Shown here piece after piece: positions 55,423 through 62,955 of a stretch of 64,000 nt of DNA; positions within the stretch are counted from its first letter, which is position 1; every line of letters starts with the position of its first letter. Source of the stretch: Actinomycetes bacterium. GTDB lineage: Bacteria > Actinomycetota > Actinomycetes > Actinomycetales > Dermatophilaceae. The stretch covers positions 68,300-132,299 of the forward strand of contig JAEZWF010000018.1 of NCBI GenBank assembly GCA_023420415.1, given 5' to 3'. The translations under genes were made by a program, and so were the position numbers. Below the pieces are notes generated by a model. It worked only from the letters and a program-made list of their open reading frames with translations, did no database searches and had not been told where the DNA came from.

Positions 55423-55931
55423 GCATCGCCGCCACCCGCACCGCGCGTCAGCAGCGAATCGTCGAGATCCTGACCCGCACCGAGGTGCGCTCCCAGCCCG
55501 AACTGCTCGACCTGCTCGCCCGCGACGGGATCGCGGTCACCCAGGCAACGCTGTCGCGCGACCTCGTCGAGGTGGGCGCGGTCAAGGTCCGCTCGGGACG
55601 CACGCTCGTGTATGCCGTACCGGGGGAGGGCGGTGACCGCACCGCCCGTCCCGCCCAGGCGACCGAGGAGGTCACCGCACGGCTGCGCCGGGTCTGCGCC
55701 GAGCTGCTCGTGACGGCGGAACCGTCACACAACCTCGTGGTCCTGCGCACGCCACCCGGGGCCGCTAACTTCCTCGCCTCGGCCATCGACCACGCCGATG
55801 TCGAGGGGCTGCTCGGCACCATCGCCGGCGACGACACGATCATGGTCATCACCACCGGCGCACCCGCTTCGAAGCGGATCGCCGCACACCTGCTCGCCCT
55901 GGCGGGCACCAGCACCGAGGAGCAGCAGTGA
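55419..55931 (+). CDS. argR: arginine repressor
   Basis: The 170-residue product starts at ATG 55419 with a four-base overlap. The N-terminal winged HTH has RQQRIVEILTRTEVRSQPEL and GIAVTQATLSRDLVEVGAVK, with the S-R pair that contacts ARG boxes. The C-terminal oligomerisation and arginine-binding domain has TPPGAANFLASAIDHADVEG and LLGTIAGDDTIMVITTGAPA. Encoded as the seventh gene of the operon, it should repress it through the boxes at 49674-49709. Confidence 0.95.
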   Translation: MSIAATRTARQQRIVEILTRTEVRSQPELLDLLARDGIAVTQATLSRDLVEVGAVKVRSGRTLVYAVPGEGGDRTARPAQATEEVTARLRRVCAELLVTAEPSHNLVVLRTPPGAANFLASAIDHADVEGLLGTIAGDDTIMVITTGAPASKRIAAHLLALAGTSTEEQQ

Positions 55932-57373
55932 CGCAGGGCGACAGCACCGACTCCGGCCGGGTCAGCCTCTGGGGCGGGCGGTTCGCCGGCGGGCCGGCGG
56001 ACGCCCTCGCCGCCCTCTCCAAGTCGACCCACTTCGACTGGCGGCTCGCGGCATACGACATCGCCGGCTCGCGGGCGCACGCCCGTGTCCTGCACGGCGC
56101 CGGACTGCTCGACGACGCCAGGCTCGAGGCGATGCTCGGGGCGCTGGGGCAGCTTGCCGCCGACGTGGAGTCGGGCGAGTTCACCCCCGCGGACGACGAC
56201 GAGGACGTGCACACCGCCCTCGAACGTGGGCTCATCGAGCGAGCCGGGGCGGACGTGGGCGGTCGGCTCCGGGCCGGACGGTCCCGCAACGACCAGGTCG
56301 CCACGCTGTTCCGGATGTACCTGCGCGACCACGCCCGTTCGGTGGCGGCACTGGTGCTGGACGTCGTCGACGCCATCGTGCTCCAGGCGCAGCAGCACCC
56401 GGAGGTCGCGATGCCGGGGCGCACGCACCTCCAGCACGCCCAACCGGTGCTGCTCGCACACCACCTGCAAGCCCATGCCTGGGCGCTGCTGCGTGACGTG
56501 CAGCGGTTGCAGGACTGGGACGCGCGTGCGGCCGTTTCCCCCTACGGCTCCGGAGCGTTGGCCGGCTCGTCCCTGGGGCTCGACCCGGAGGCGGTCGCGG
56601 CCGACCTGGGCTTCGATGCGGCGGTGGAGAACTCCATCGACGGCACCGCCTCGCGCGACTTCGTGGCCGAGTTCGCTTTCGTCGCAGCCATGACCGCGGT
56701 GGACATCTCCCGGTTCGCCGAGGAGGTGGTCCTGTGGGCGACCAAGGAGTTCGGGTTCGTCACGCTCGACGACGCCTACTCGACCGGGTCGAGCATCATG
56801 CCGCAGAAGAAGAACCCTGACGTCGCCGAGCTGGCCCGAGGCAAGGCCGGACGGCTCGTGGGCGACCTTGCCGGACTCCTGACGACGCTCAAGTCCCTTC
56901 CGCTGGCCTACAACCGCGACCTGCAGGAGGACAAGGAGCCGGTCTTCGACGCCGTCGACACCCTGGAGGTGCTCCTGCCTGCGTTCAGCGGCATGGTCGC
57001 GACGATGGTCTTCGACACCGATCGGCTGGAGTCCCTTGCGCCGCAAGGGTTCTCACTCGCCACCGACATCGCGGAGTGGCTGGTTCGCCAGGGTGTCCCG
57101 TTCCGGGTCGCGCACGAGGTCGCTGGCGCCTGCGTGCGTGCCTGCGAGGAGCGCGGGATCGAGCTGTGGGACCTCAGCGACGAGGACCTCGCCGCCATCT
57201 CGCCCCACCTGACTGCCGGTGTACGCAGCGTGCTCACCGTGGAGGGGTCGCTCGCCTCGCGCGATGCCAAGGGAGGTACGGCTCCCGCCCGCGTCGGTGA
57301 GCAGCGGCAGCGGCTGGTCGAGGCCGCCACGGCGGCCCGCGCCTGGGCCAGCGAACCCCTCAAGGTGCGCTGA
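55928..57373 (+). CDS. argH: argininosuccinate lyase
   Basis: The 481-residue product starts at GTG 55928 with a four-base overlap. It cleaves argininosuccinate. Motifs are LWGGRFAGGPADALAALSKS, EDVHTALERGLIERAGADVG, RAGRSRNDQVATLFRMYLRD, GRTHLQHAQPVLLAHHLQAH and the signature loop GSSIMPQKKNPDVAELARGK. The terminal part has LAPQGFSLATDIAEWLVRQG. The argG gene that usually precedes it in mycobacteria is absent here and must be elsewhere. A CTTGCG-CCG-CAAGG palindrome is at 57033-57049. Confidence 0.96.
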   Translation: MTQGDSTDSGRVSLWGGRFAGGPADALAALSKSTHFDWRLAAYDIAGSRAHARVLHGAGLLDDARLEAMLGALGQLAADVESGEFTPADDDEDVHTALERGLIERAGADVGGRLRAGRSRNDQVATLFRMYLRDHARSVAALVLDVVDAIVLQAQQHPEVAMPGRTHLQHAQPVLLAHHLQAHAWALLRDVQRLQDWDARAAVSPYGSGALAGSSLGLDPEAVAADLGFDAAVENSIDGTASRDFVAEFAFVAAMTAVDISRFAEEVVLWATKEFGFVTLDDAYSTGSSIMPQKKNPDVAELARGKAGRLVGDLAGLLTTLKSLPLAYNRDLQEDKEPVFDAVDTLEVLLPAFSGMVATMVFDTDRLESLAPQGFSLATDIAEWLVRQGVPFRVAHEVAGACVRACEERGIELWDLSDEDLAAISPHLTAGVRSVLTVEGSLASRDAKGGTAPARVGEQRQRLVEAATAARAWASEPLKVR

Positions 57374-57435
57374 CGGCATACCGGATGCACCCAGAAGACC
57401 CAGGTTCCTTGCAGGACATCGCGCCGATCGTTCGC

Positions 57436-57441
57436 TAGGTT
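57436..57441 (+). promoter_or_regulatory. -10 element of the succinate dehydrogenase operon
   Basis: TAGGTT lies 52 bases before the ATG of the first gene (57493), in the 119-base gap after argH. A leader of about 45 bases with GAAGGGA before the ATG would result. Confidence 0.4.
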
Positions 57442-57492
57442 CGCTCTCGTGGGTCACTGTCGACCCACACCGGCGTTCGAAGGGATGACGGA

Positions 57493-57783
57493 ATGGGCGT
57501 CAGCGACGACCTCACCACGGCTGCCGGCCACGTGGCCGGACTCCGACGGGCGGTGACCGCGCTCTCCAAGGAGCTCGGCAACACCATCGACATCCAACGG
57601 CTGCGAGACGACGTCGTGCGCCTGGCCGACGACGTCGACCTCGTCGCCCGCGCCGCCGGCGTGGGGTCCCAGGACCGCGCAGGTGGACCGGGAGAGATCG
57701 TCTTCATCCCGGACGAGGACTACGACCCCGCGATGTGGGCCGACACCGAGGACGAGGGCGTCGGACCGGCCAGGGGCCAGTGA
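57493..57783 (+). CDS. small acidic protein upstream of sdh genes
   Basis: The 96-residue product starts at ATG 57493. It has a helical N-terminal part (SDDLTTAAGHVAGLRRAVTA, LSKELGNTIDIQRLRDDVVR) and an acidic end (IPDEDYDPAMWADTEDEGVG). No membrane segment is seen. The membrane anchor gene starts one base after its stop, so it is co-transcribed. No family or function is recognised. Confidence 0.65.
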   Translation: MGVSDDLTTAAGHVAGLRRAVTALSKELGNTIDIQRLRDDVVRLADDVDLVARAAGVGSQDRAGGPGEIVFIPDEDYDPAMWADTEDEGVGPARGQ

Positions 57784-57784
57784 C

Positions 57785-58597
57785 GTGGCCACGGACCTGA
57801 GCGGGGGCGTCGACGCCCCGGGACGCGCACAGATCCCGGCGCGCACGCTCCGTGTCGACCGTTGGTGGCTGCAGCCGCTCGTGACGTTCATCTGCTTCAC
57901 CGCGTGGCTGCTCTACGGGCTCATCAGGGCCTCGATGCAGAAGGACTACTTCGTCGCCGACTACGGCTACCTCACGCCGTTCGCCTCGCCGTGCCTGTCG
58001 ACGTCGTGCGAACCCGGCTCGACCCACTTCGGCACACCGTTCGGGCAGTGGCCGCCGCTCATCCCGTTCGCGGTGCTGACGCTGCCGTTCCTGCTGCTCT
58101 TCCGGCTGACCTGCTACTACTACCGCAAGGCCTACTACCGCTCGTTCTGGCTGTCACCGCCGGCGTGCGCGGTGGCCGAACCGCACAAGAAGTACACCGG
58201 TGAGACGCGGTTCCCGCTGGTCCTGCAGAACCTGCACCGCTACTTCTTCTACGCCGCCGTCATCGTCAGCCTGATCAACACCTACGACGTGTTCCACGCG
58301 TTCAAGGGCAAGGACGGCGGGTTCGGCATCGGGCTCGGCAGCCTCATCCTGCTGGCCAACGTGGTCCTGCTGTGGTGCTACACCCTCGGGTGCCACTCGT
58401 GTCGCAACCTCATCGGCGGGCGGCTCAACCACTTCTCGAGGCATCCCTTGCGCTACAAGGCCTGGGGCTGGGTGAGCAAGCTGAACGCCAAGCACATGCT
58501 CTTCGCCTGGGTGACGTTGGGCAGCCTCGTCGTCACCGACGCGTACATCGCCTTGGTGGCGTCCGGAACCATCTCCGACCTGCGCATCATCAACTGA
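57785..58597 (+). CDS. succinate dehydrogenase/fumarate reductase membrane anchor
   Basis: The 270-residue product starts at GTG 57785. It has five or six hydrophobic segments (QPLVTFICFTAWLLYGLIRA, PPLIPFAVLTLPFLLLFRL, YFFYAAVIVSLINTYDVFHA, GLGSLILLANVVLLWCYTLG, HMLFAWVTLGSLVVTDAYIA). Histidines suited to haem ligands are in LQNLHRYFFYAAV, LGCHSCRNLIGG and LNAKHMLFAW. This is the long single-subunit anchor of the actinobacterial Sdh1-like complex (Rv0249c-type), followed by the flavoprotein and iron-sulfur genes. Confidence 0.85.
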   Translation: MATDLSGGVDAPGRAQIPARTLRVDRWWLQPLVTFICFTAWLLYGLIRASMQKDYFVADYGYLTPFASPCLSTSCEPGSTHFGTPFGQWPPLIPFAVLTLPFLLLFRLTCYYYRKAYYRSFWLSPPACAVAEPHKKYTGETRFPLVLQNLHRYFFYAAVIVSLINTYDVFHAFKGKDGGFGIGLGSLILLANVVLLWCYTLGCHSCRNLIGGRLNHFSRHPLRYKAWGWVSKLNAKHMLFAWVTLGSLVVTDAYIALVASGTISDLRIIN

Positions 58598-58611
58598 GGA
58601 GCCTGGAGCCA

Positions 58612-60531
58612 GTGACCGAGTCGACGGAGCCAACCGAGCTCGAGACCCACGACTTCGACGTCCTCGTCATCGGGGCGGGTGGGGCTGGGCTCCGGGCGGC
58701 GATCGAGGCACGCGAACAGGGCCTGCGCACCGGGGTGATCTGCAAGAGCCTCTTCGGCAAGGCGCACACCGTCATGGCCGAGGGTGGCATCGCCGCGTCC
58801 ATGGGCAACGCCAACCCGAAGGACAACTGGGAGGTGCACTTCCGCGACACCATGCGCGGTGGCAAGTTCCTCAACAACCCGCGGATGGCCGAGCTCCACG
58901 CGAAGGAGGCGCCGCAGCGCGTCTGGGAGCTGGAGACGTACGGCGCCCTGTTCGACCGCACCGACGAGGGCAAGATCAGCCAGCGCAACTTCGGTGGTCA
59001 CGAGTACCCCCGCCTCGCGCACGTCGGTGACCGCACCGGTCTCGAGCTGATCCGGACCCTCCAGCAGAAGGTCGTCAGCCTGCAGCAGCAGGACAAGCGC
59101 GAGACCGGTGACTACTTCACCAAGCTCGAGGTCTTCGCCGAGACGACCGTGACCGACCTGCTCAAGGACGAGACGGGACGTATCGCTGGAGCCCTGGCCT
59201 ACGACCGCGAGTACGGGAAGTTCCGCGTCTACCGGGCCCCGGCCGTGGTCCTCGCCACCGGTGGCATCGGGAAGGCCTTCAAGGTCACCAGCAACTCGTG
59301 GGAGTACACCGGTGACGGTGCGGCCCTGGCGCTGCGTTCGGGTGCGGCACTCATCAACATGGAGTTCATCCAGTTCCACCCGACCGGCATGGTGTGGCCG
59401 CCGTCGGTCAAGGGGATCCTCGTGACCGAGTCGGTGCGCGGTGACGGGGGAGTGCTGCGCAACTCCGAGGGCAAGCGGTTCATGTTCGACTACGTGCCCG
59501 ACGTGTTCCGGTCGCAGTACGCCGACACCGAGGAGGAGGCGGACCGCTGGTACAAGGACCCGGAGAACAACAAGCGACCGCCCGAGCTGCTGCCCCGTGA
59601 CGAGGTCGCGCGCGCGATCAACAACGAGGTGAAGGAGGGGCGCGGCTCGCCCCACGGCGGCGTCTTCCTCGACGTCTCCAGCCGGCTGCCGGCCGACGAG
59701 ATCATCCGGCGGCTGCCGTCGATGCACCACCAGTTCAAGGAGCTCGCGGACGTCGACATCACCGCCGAGCCGATGGAGGTCGGCCCGACCTGCCACTACG
59801 TCATGGGCGGCATCGAGGTCGACCCCGACACGGCCGCGACCAGCGTCCCCGGGCTCTTCGCCGCGGGAGAGGTGGCCGGTGGCATGCACGGTTCCAACCG
59901 GCTCGGCGGCAACAGCCTGTCCGACCTGCTCGTCTTCGGCCGCCGGGCGGGCACAGGTGCGGTGGAATACGTTGCGGGGCTTGGGAACTCACGTCCAGCC
60001 GTCAACGACGCCGACGTCCAGCGCGCGGTCGACTGGTCCCTCGCCCTCTTCGAGGAGCGCGAGCACCCGGAGAACCCCTACGACCTGCACCACGCCCTGC
60101 AGGACCAGATGAACGACCTCGTGGGCATCATCCGGCGCGAAGCCGAGGTGCGCGAGGCGCTCACCGTCCTCGACGATCTGGACGAGCGGGCCAAACGCGT
60201 TGTGGTGCAAGGAAACCGACACTTCAACCCCGGGTGGCACCTCGCCATGGACCTGCGCAACATGTTGCTCGTGTGCCGTTGCGTCGCCCTGGCCGCGCTG
60301 GAGCGCACCGAGTCCCGCGGGGGTCACACCCGCGAGGACCACCCGGCGATGGACCCGCAGTGGCGCAAGGTCAACCTCGTCGAGACGTTGGACCGGGACG
60401 GCCACGTCGAGCTCAAGCGCCAACCCGTGCCAGAGATCCGCCAGGACCTGCTCGACCTGTTCGAGCGCAGCGAGCTGGCCAAGTACCTCACCGAGGAAGA
60501 GCTCCAACGACGCGCAGGAGACGAGTCATGA
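58612..60531 (+). CDS. sdhA: succinate dehydrogenase flavoprotein subunit
   Basis: The 639-residue product starts at GTG 58612. It oxidises succinate with covalently bound FAD. Blocks are FDVLVIGAGGAGLRAAIEAR, KAHTVMAEGGIAASMGNANP (the His of KAHTVMAEGG is the FAD link), GDRTGLELIRTLQQKVVSL, ATGGIGKAFKVTSNSWEYTG, MEFIQFHPTGMVWPPSVKGI, and MEVGPTCHYVMGGIEVDPDT, AAGEVAGGMHGSNRLGGNSL. It reads into sdhB with a four-base overlap. Confidence 0.95.
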   Translation: MTESTEPTELETHDFDVLVIGAGGAGLRAAIEAREQGLRTGVICKSLFGKAHTVMAEGGIAASMGNANPKDNWEVHFRDTMRGGKFLNNPRMAELHAKEAPQRVWELETYGALFDRTDEGKISQRNFGGHEYPRLAHVGDRTGLELIRTLQQKVVSLQQQDKRETGDYFTKLEVFAETTVTDLLKDETGRIAGALAYDREYGKFRVYRAPAVVLATGGIGKAFKVTSNSWEYTGDGAALALRSGAALINMEFIQFHPTGMVWPPSVKGILVTESVRGDGGVLRNSEGKRFMFDYVPDVFRSQYADTEEEADRWYKDPENNKRPPELLPRDEVARAINNEVKEGRGSPHGGVFLDVSSRLPADEIIRRLPSMHHQFKELADVDITAEPMEVGPTCHYVMGGIEVDPDTAATSVPGLFAAGEVAGGMHGSNRLGGNSLSDLLVFGRRAGTGAVEYVAGLGNSRPAVNDADVQRAVDWSLALFEEREHPENPYDLHHALQDQMNDLVGIIRREAEVREALTVLDDLDERAKRVVVQGNRHFNPGWHLAMDLRNMLLVCRCVALAALERTESRGGHTREDHPAMDPQWRKVNLVETLDRDGHVELKRQPVPEIRQDLLDLFERSELAKYLTEEELQRRAGDES

Positions 60532-61280
60532 GCTACCAAGGCAGCTTTCGGGTGTGGCGCGGCGACGACGAGAGCGGCGGCCTCGTCGACTACCGGGTCG
60601 AGGTGAACGAGGGTGAGGTCGTCCTCGACATCATCCACCGGCTGCAGGCCACCCAGGCGCCTGACCTCGCGGTCCGCTGGAACTGCAAGGCGGGCAAGTG
60701 CGGGTCCTGCTCGGCGGAGATCAACGGCAAGCCGAGGCTGCTGTGCATGACCCGCATGAGCACCTTCACCGAGGACGAGACGATCACGGTCACGCCGCTG
60801 CGCACGTTCCCGGTTGAGAAGGACCTCGTCACCGACGTGAGCTTCAACTACGAGAAGGCGCGTGAGATCCCGGCCTTCGCCCCGCCCGAGGGGGTGGCAC
60901 CCGGCGACTACCGGATGTCGCAGTGGGACGTCGAGCGCAGCCAGGAGTTCCGCAAGTGCATCGAGTGCTTCCTGTGCCAGGACGTGTGCCACGTGGTGCG
61001 CGACCACGAGGACAACAAGCAGCACTTCGCCGGTCCGCGCTTCCTCATGCGCATCACCGAGCTCGACATGCACCCGCTCGATGCCGCTGACCGGCGCGAG
61101 GCCGCGCGCACCGAGCACGGCATCGGCTGGTGCAACATCACCAAGTGCTGCTCCGAGGTCTGCCCCGAGCACATCAAGATCACCGACAACGCGCTGATCC
61201 CCCTGAAGGAGCGTGTGGCCGACCGCTACTACGATCCGATCGTGTGGCTGGGCAACAAGATCCGTCGTCGTTCTACCTAG
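60528..61280 (+). CDS. sdhB: succinate dehydrogenase iron-sulfur subunit
   Basis: The 250-residue product starts at ATG 60528. The N-terminal [2Fe-2S] site reads NCKAGKCGSCSAEINGKPRL followed by LCMTR. The second part has CIECFLCQDVCHVVRDHEDN and CCSEVCPEHIKITDNALIPL for the other two clusters. Lengths and order fit the SdhB of the same actinobacterial complex. The 3' end overlaps the next gene by 37 bases. Confidence 0.95.
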   Translation: MSYQGSFRVWRGDDESGGLVDYRVEVNEGEVVLDIIHRLQATQAPDLAVRWNCKAGKCGSCSAEINGKPRLLCMTRMSTFTEDETITVTPLRTFPVEKDLVTDVSFNYEKAREIPAFAPPEGVAPGDYRMSQWDVERSQEFRKCIECFLCQDVCHVVRDHEDNKQHFAGPRFLMRITELDMHPLDAADRREAARTEHGIGWCNITKCCSEVCPEHIKITDNALIPLKERVADRYYDPIVWLGNKIRRRST

Positions 61281-61891
61281 GCGAACTTCTGGGGCGTGAC
61301 TTCTTCGCGCAGGACGTGCTGGACGTCGCGCCTGCACTGTTGGGCGCGACGATCACCCACGACGGGGTCACGGTGCGGCTCACGGAGGTTGAGGCGTATG
61401 CCGGGGAGTCCGATCCCGGTTCGCACGCCTTTCGTGGCCCGACCCCGCGGACGCAGGTCATGTTCGGGCCGGCCGGCCATCTGTACGTGTACTTCAGCTA
61501 CGGGATGCACTGGTGCGCTAATGCCGTCACGGGCCCTGAGGGGGAGGCGAGTGCGGTGCTGCTGCGGGCCGGTGAGGTCGTCCAGGGCCACGACGTCGTT
61601 ACGTTGCGCCGCAACGGAATTCGTGAGCGTGACTGGGCGCGCGGTCCCGCCCGCCTGACGAAAACCCTTGCGTTGACAGGGGATTGGACCGGTGCCGACA
61701 TCGCCGGTGGGGGAGCAGTCACCTTCCATGCCCCGGCCGAGCACGTGTCAGCGTCCCGAATCCGCACCGGCCCGCGCGTCGGCGTGAGCGGCCCCGGCGG
61801 CGATGCCACGGCATACCCCTGGCGCTTCTGGCTCGAGGACGAACCCACGGTCAGCGTCTACCGCCCGGGGCGACCCGTCAGCGATCGCTGA
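61244..61891 (+). CDS. 3-methyladenine DNA glycosylase (AAG family)
   Basis: The 215-residue product most likely starts at GTG 61244, within sdhB, because it encodes the conserved LGRDFFAQDVLDVAPALLGA. A later GTG (61318) would cut this. The single-domain AAG fold shows VRLTEVEAYAGESDPGSHAF, FGPAGHLYVYFSYGMHWCAN, AVLLRAGEVVQGHDVV and GPARLTKTLALTGDWTGADI, with the catalytic Glu in EVEAYAGESDPGSH. It removes alkylated purines. Its end overlaps the convergent phosphotransferase gene by 14 bases. Confidence 0.88.
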   Translation: MAGQQDPSSFYLGELLGRDFFAQDVLDVAPALLGATITHDGVTVRLTEVEAYAGESDPGSHAFRGPTPRTQVMFGPAGHLYVYFSYGMHWCANAVTGPEGEASAVLLRAGEVVQGHDVVTLRRNGIRERDWARGPARLTKTLALTGDWTGADIAGGGAVTFHAPAEHVSASRIRTGPRVGVSGPGGDATAYPWRFWLEDEPTVSVYRPGRPVSDR

Positions 61892-62813
61892 GGACCCAGT
61901 CGAGGCTGCGGCGCATGACCGCGCCGAGCTCGTGCCCCTTCGGCGTGTAGTAGAGCACCCCGCCGACCGCCTGTTGCAGGGCGAACGCGCGACCTCGCAA
62001 CCACGCCGCGTCCGTGGCGCCCGTCGCCTCCCGGAACACCTGGCGGGCCCGGGGCGAGAGGATCGCCCACGCGGGCACGAGGTCGAGGGCGGCATCGCCG
62101 ATCCCGGCACCGCCCCAGTCGATCACGGCGGTCAGCCGCCCGTGACCGACGAGCACGTTGCCCGGGATCAGGTCACCGTGGACGAACCGGTCGGGCACGA
62201 CCTCGTCCTCCGCGGCCTCCGCCGACTCGGCAGCGGAGCGGCGTACGGCCGCCACGTCCAGGAGCGCGGGGGCGTCCCACCGGTCGTCGGTGAGCCAGTC
62301 CTCGAGGTCGTCCAACAGCGGCAGGAGGGGACCGCCGCGCATGCCGGGCACGCGGCTCGGGACGTCGACGCCGGTCACCTTGGCGAGCGCCCGGGACAGG
62401 CTCGCCAGGTCGTGGGCCAGCTCGTCCCCGTGCGGGTCGACCAGGTCGGCGCGCCTCGTCCACGCATCCTCGCCGTCGAGCCAGGTCAGCACCGCCCACT
62501 CGTGCGGGAAGTGCCGGCTCGGCGTGCCGGCATGCACCACGCGCGGCACCGCGACGGGAAGCTGGCCGGCCACTGCCGGAAGGAGGCGCAGCTCCGTGGC
62601 CAGGCTTCGCGCGGCCGAGGTCGTCCGAGGAAGCCGCACCAGCAGTGGCGCGGCGCCGGGAGGGTCGATCCGCCAGACCGCGTTGTCGCTGCCCGTCGTC
62701 AGGAGCTGGCGCGGCAGGAGGTCTGCCCACTGCGGGCACTGCTCGGCCAGCAGCGCGCGAACGACGTCCCGCGACGTGTCGGCCTCGTCGTCATGGATGC
62801 GTCCACTCACCAT
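61878..62813 (-). CDS. aminoglycoside-phosphotransferase-like kinase
   Basis: The 311-residue product starts at ATG 62813 (MVSGRIHDDE). It has the APH fold: SDNAVWRIDPPGAAPLLVRL (nucleotide loop and Lys-equivalent), EWAVLTWLDGEDAWTRRADL, then the catalytic FVHGDLIPGNVLVGHGRLTA and VIDWGGAGIGDAALDLVPAW. The HGD and DW aspartates are present. Such proteins phosphorylate many small substrates, and resistance to an antibiotic should not be assumed. It is divergent from tyrS; 142 bases between carry no gene. Confidence 0.85.
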   Translation of the reverse strand: MVSGRIHDDEADTSRDVVRALLAEQCPQWADLLPRQLLTTGSDNAVWRIDPPGAAPLLVRLPRTTSAARSLATELRLLPAVAGQLPVAVPRVVHAGTPSRHFPHEWAVLTWLDGEDAWTRRADLVDPHGDELAHDLASLSRALAKVTGVDVPSRVPGMRGGPLLPLLDDLEDWLTDDRWDAPALLDVAAVRRSAAESAEAAEDEVVPDRFVHGDLIPGNVLVGHGRLTAVIDWGGAGIGDAALDLVPAWAILSPRARQVFREATGATDAAWLRGRAFALQQAVGGVLYYTPKGHELGAVMRRSLDWVLSDR

Positions 62814-62955
62814 GGCATCCCACCGAGGGCTGGTCGCCCTGTCCACCGAATTGTCTCCGCCACGTGAACGCTCTCTCACTCGACGACGGTGATAGGGCAG
62901 GCTGTGCACGGGCCGCGACCACGCGGCATACCCACGACGAAGGAGCACCACGACC

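Noticed and set aside
61878..62813. Antibiotic resistance gene (aminoglycoside phosphotransferase)
   Set aside because: The fold is APH-like, but this family covers many chromosomal small-molecule kinases, and nothing in the context points to resistance.
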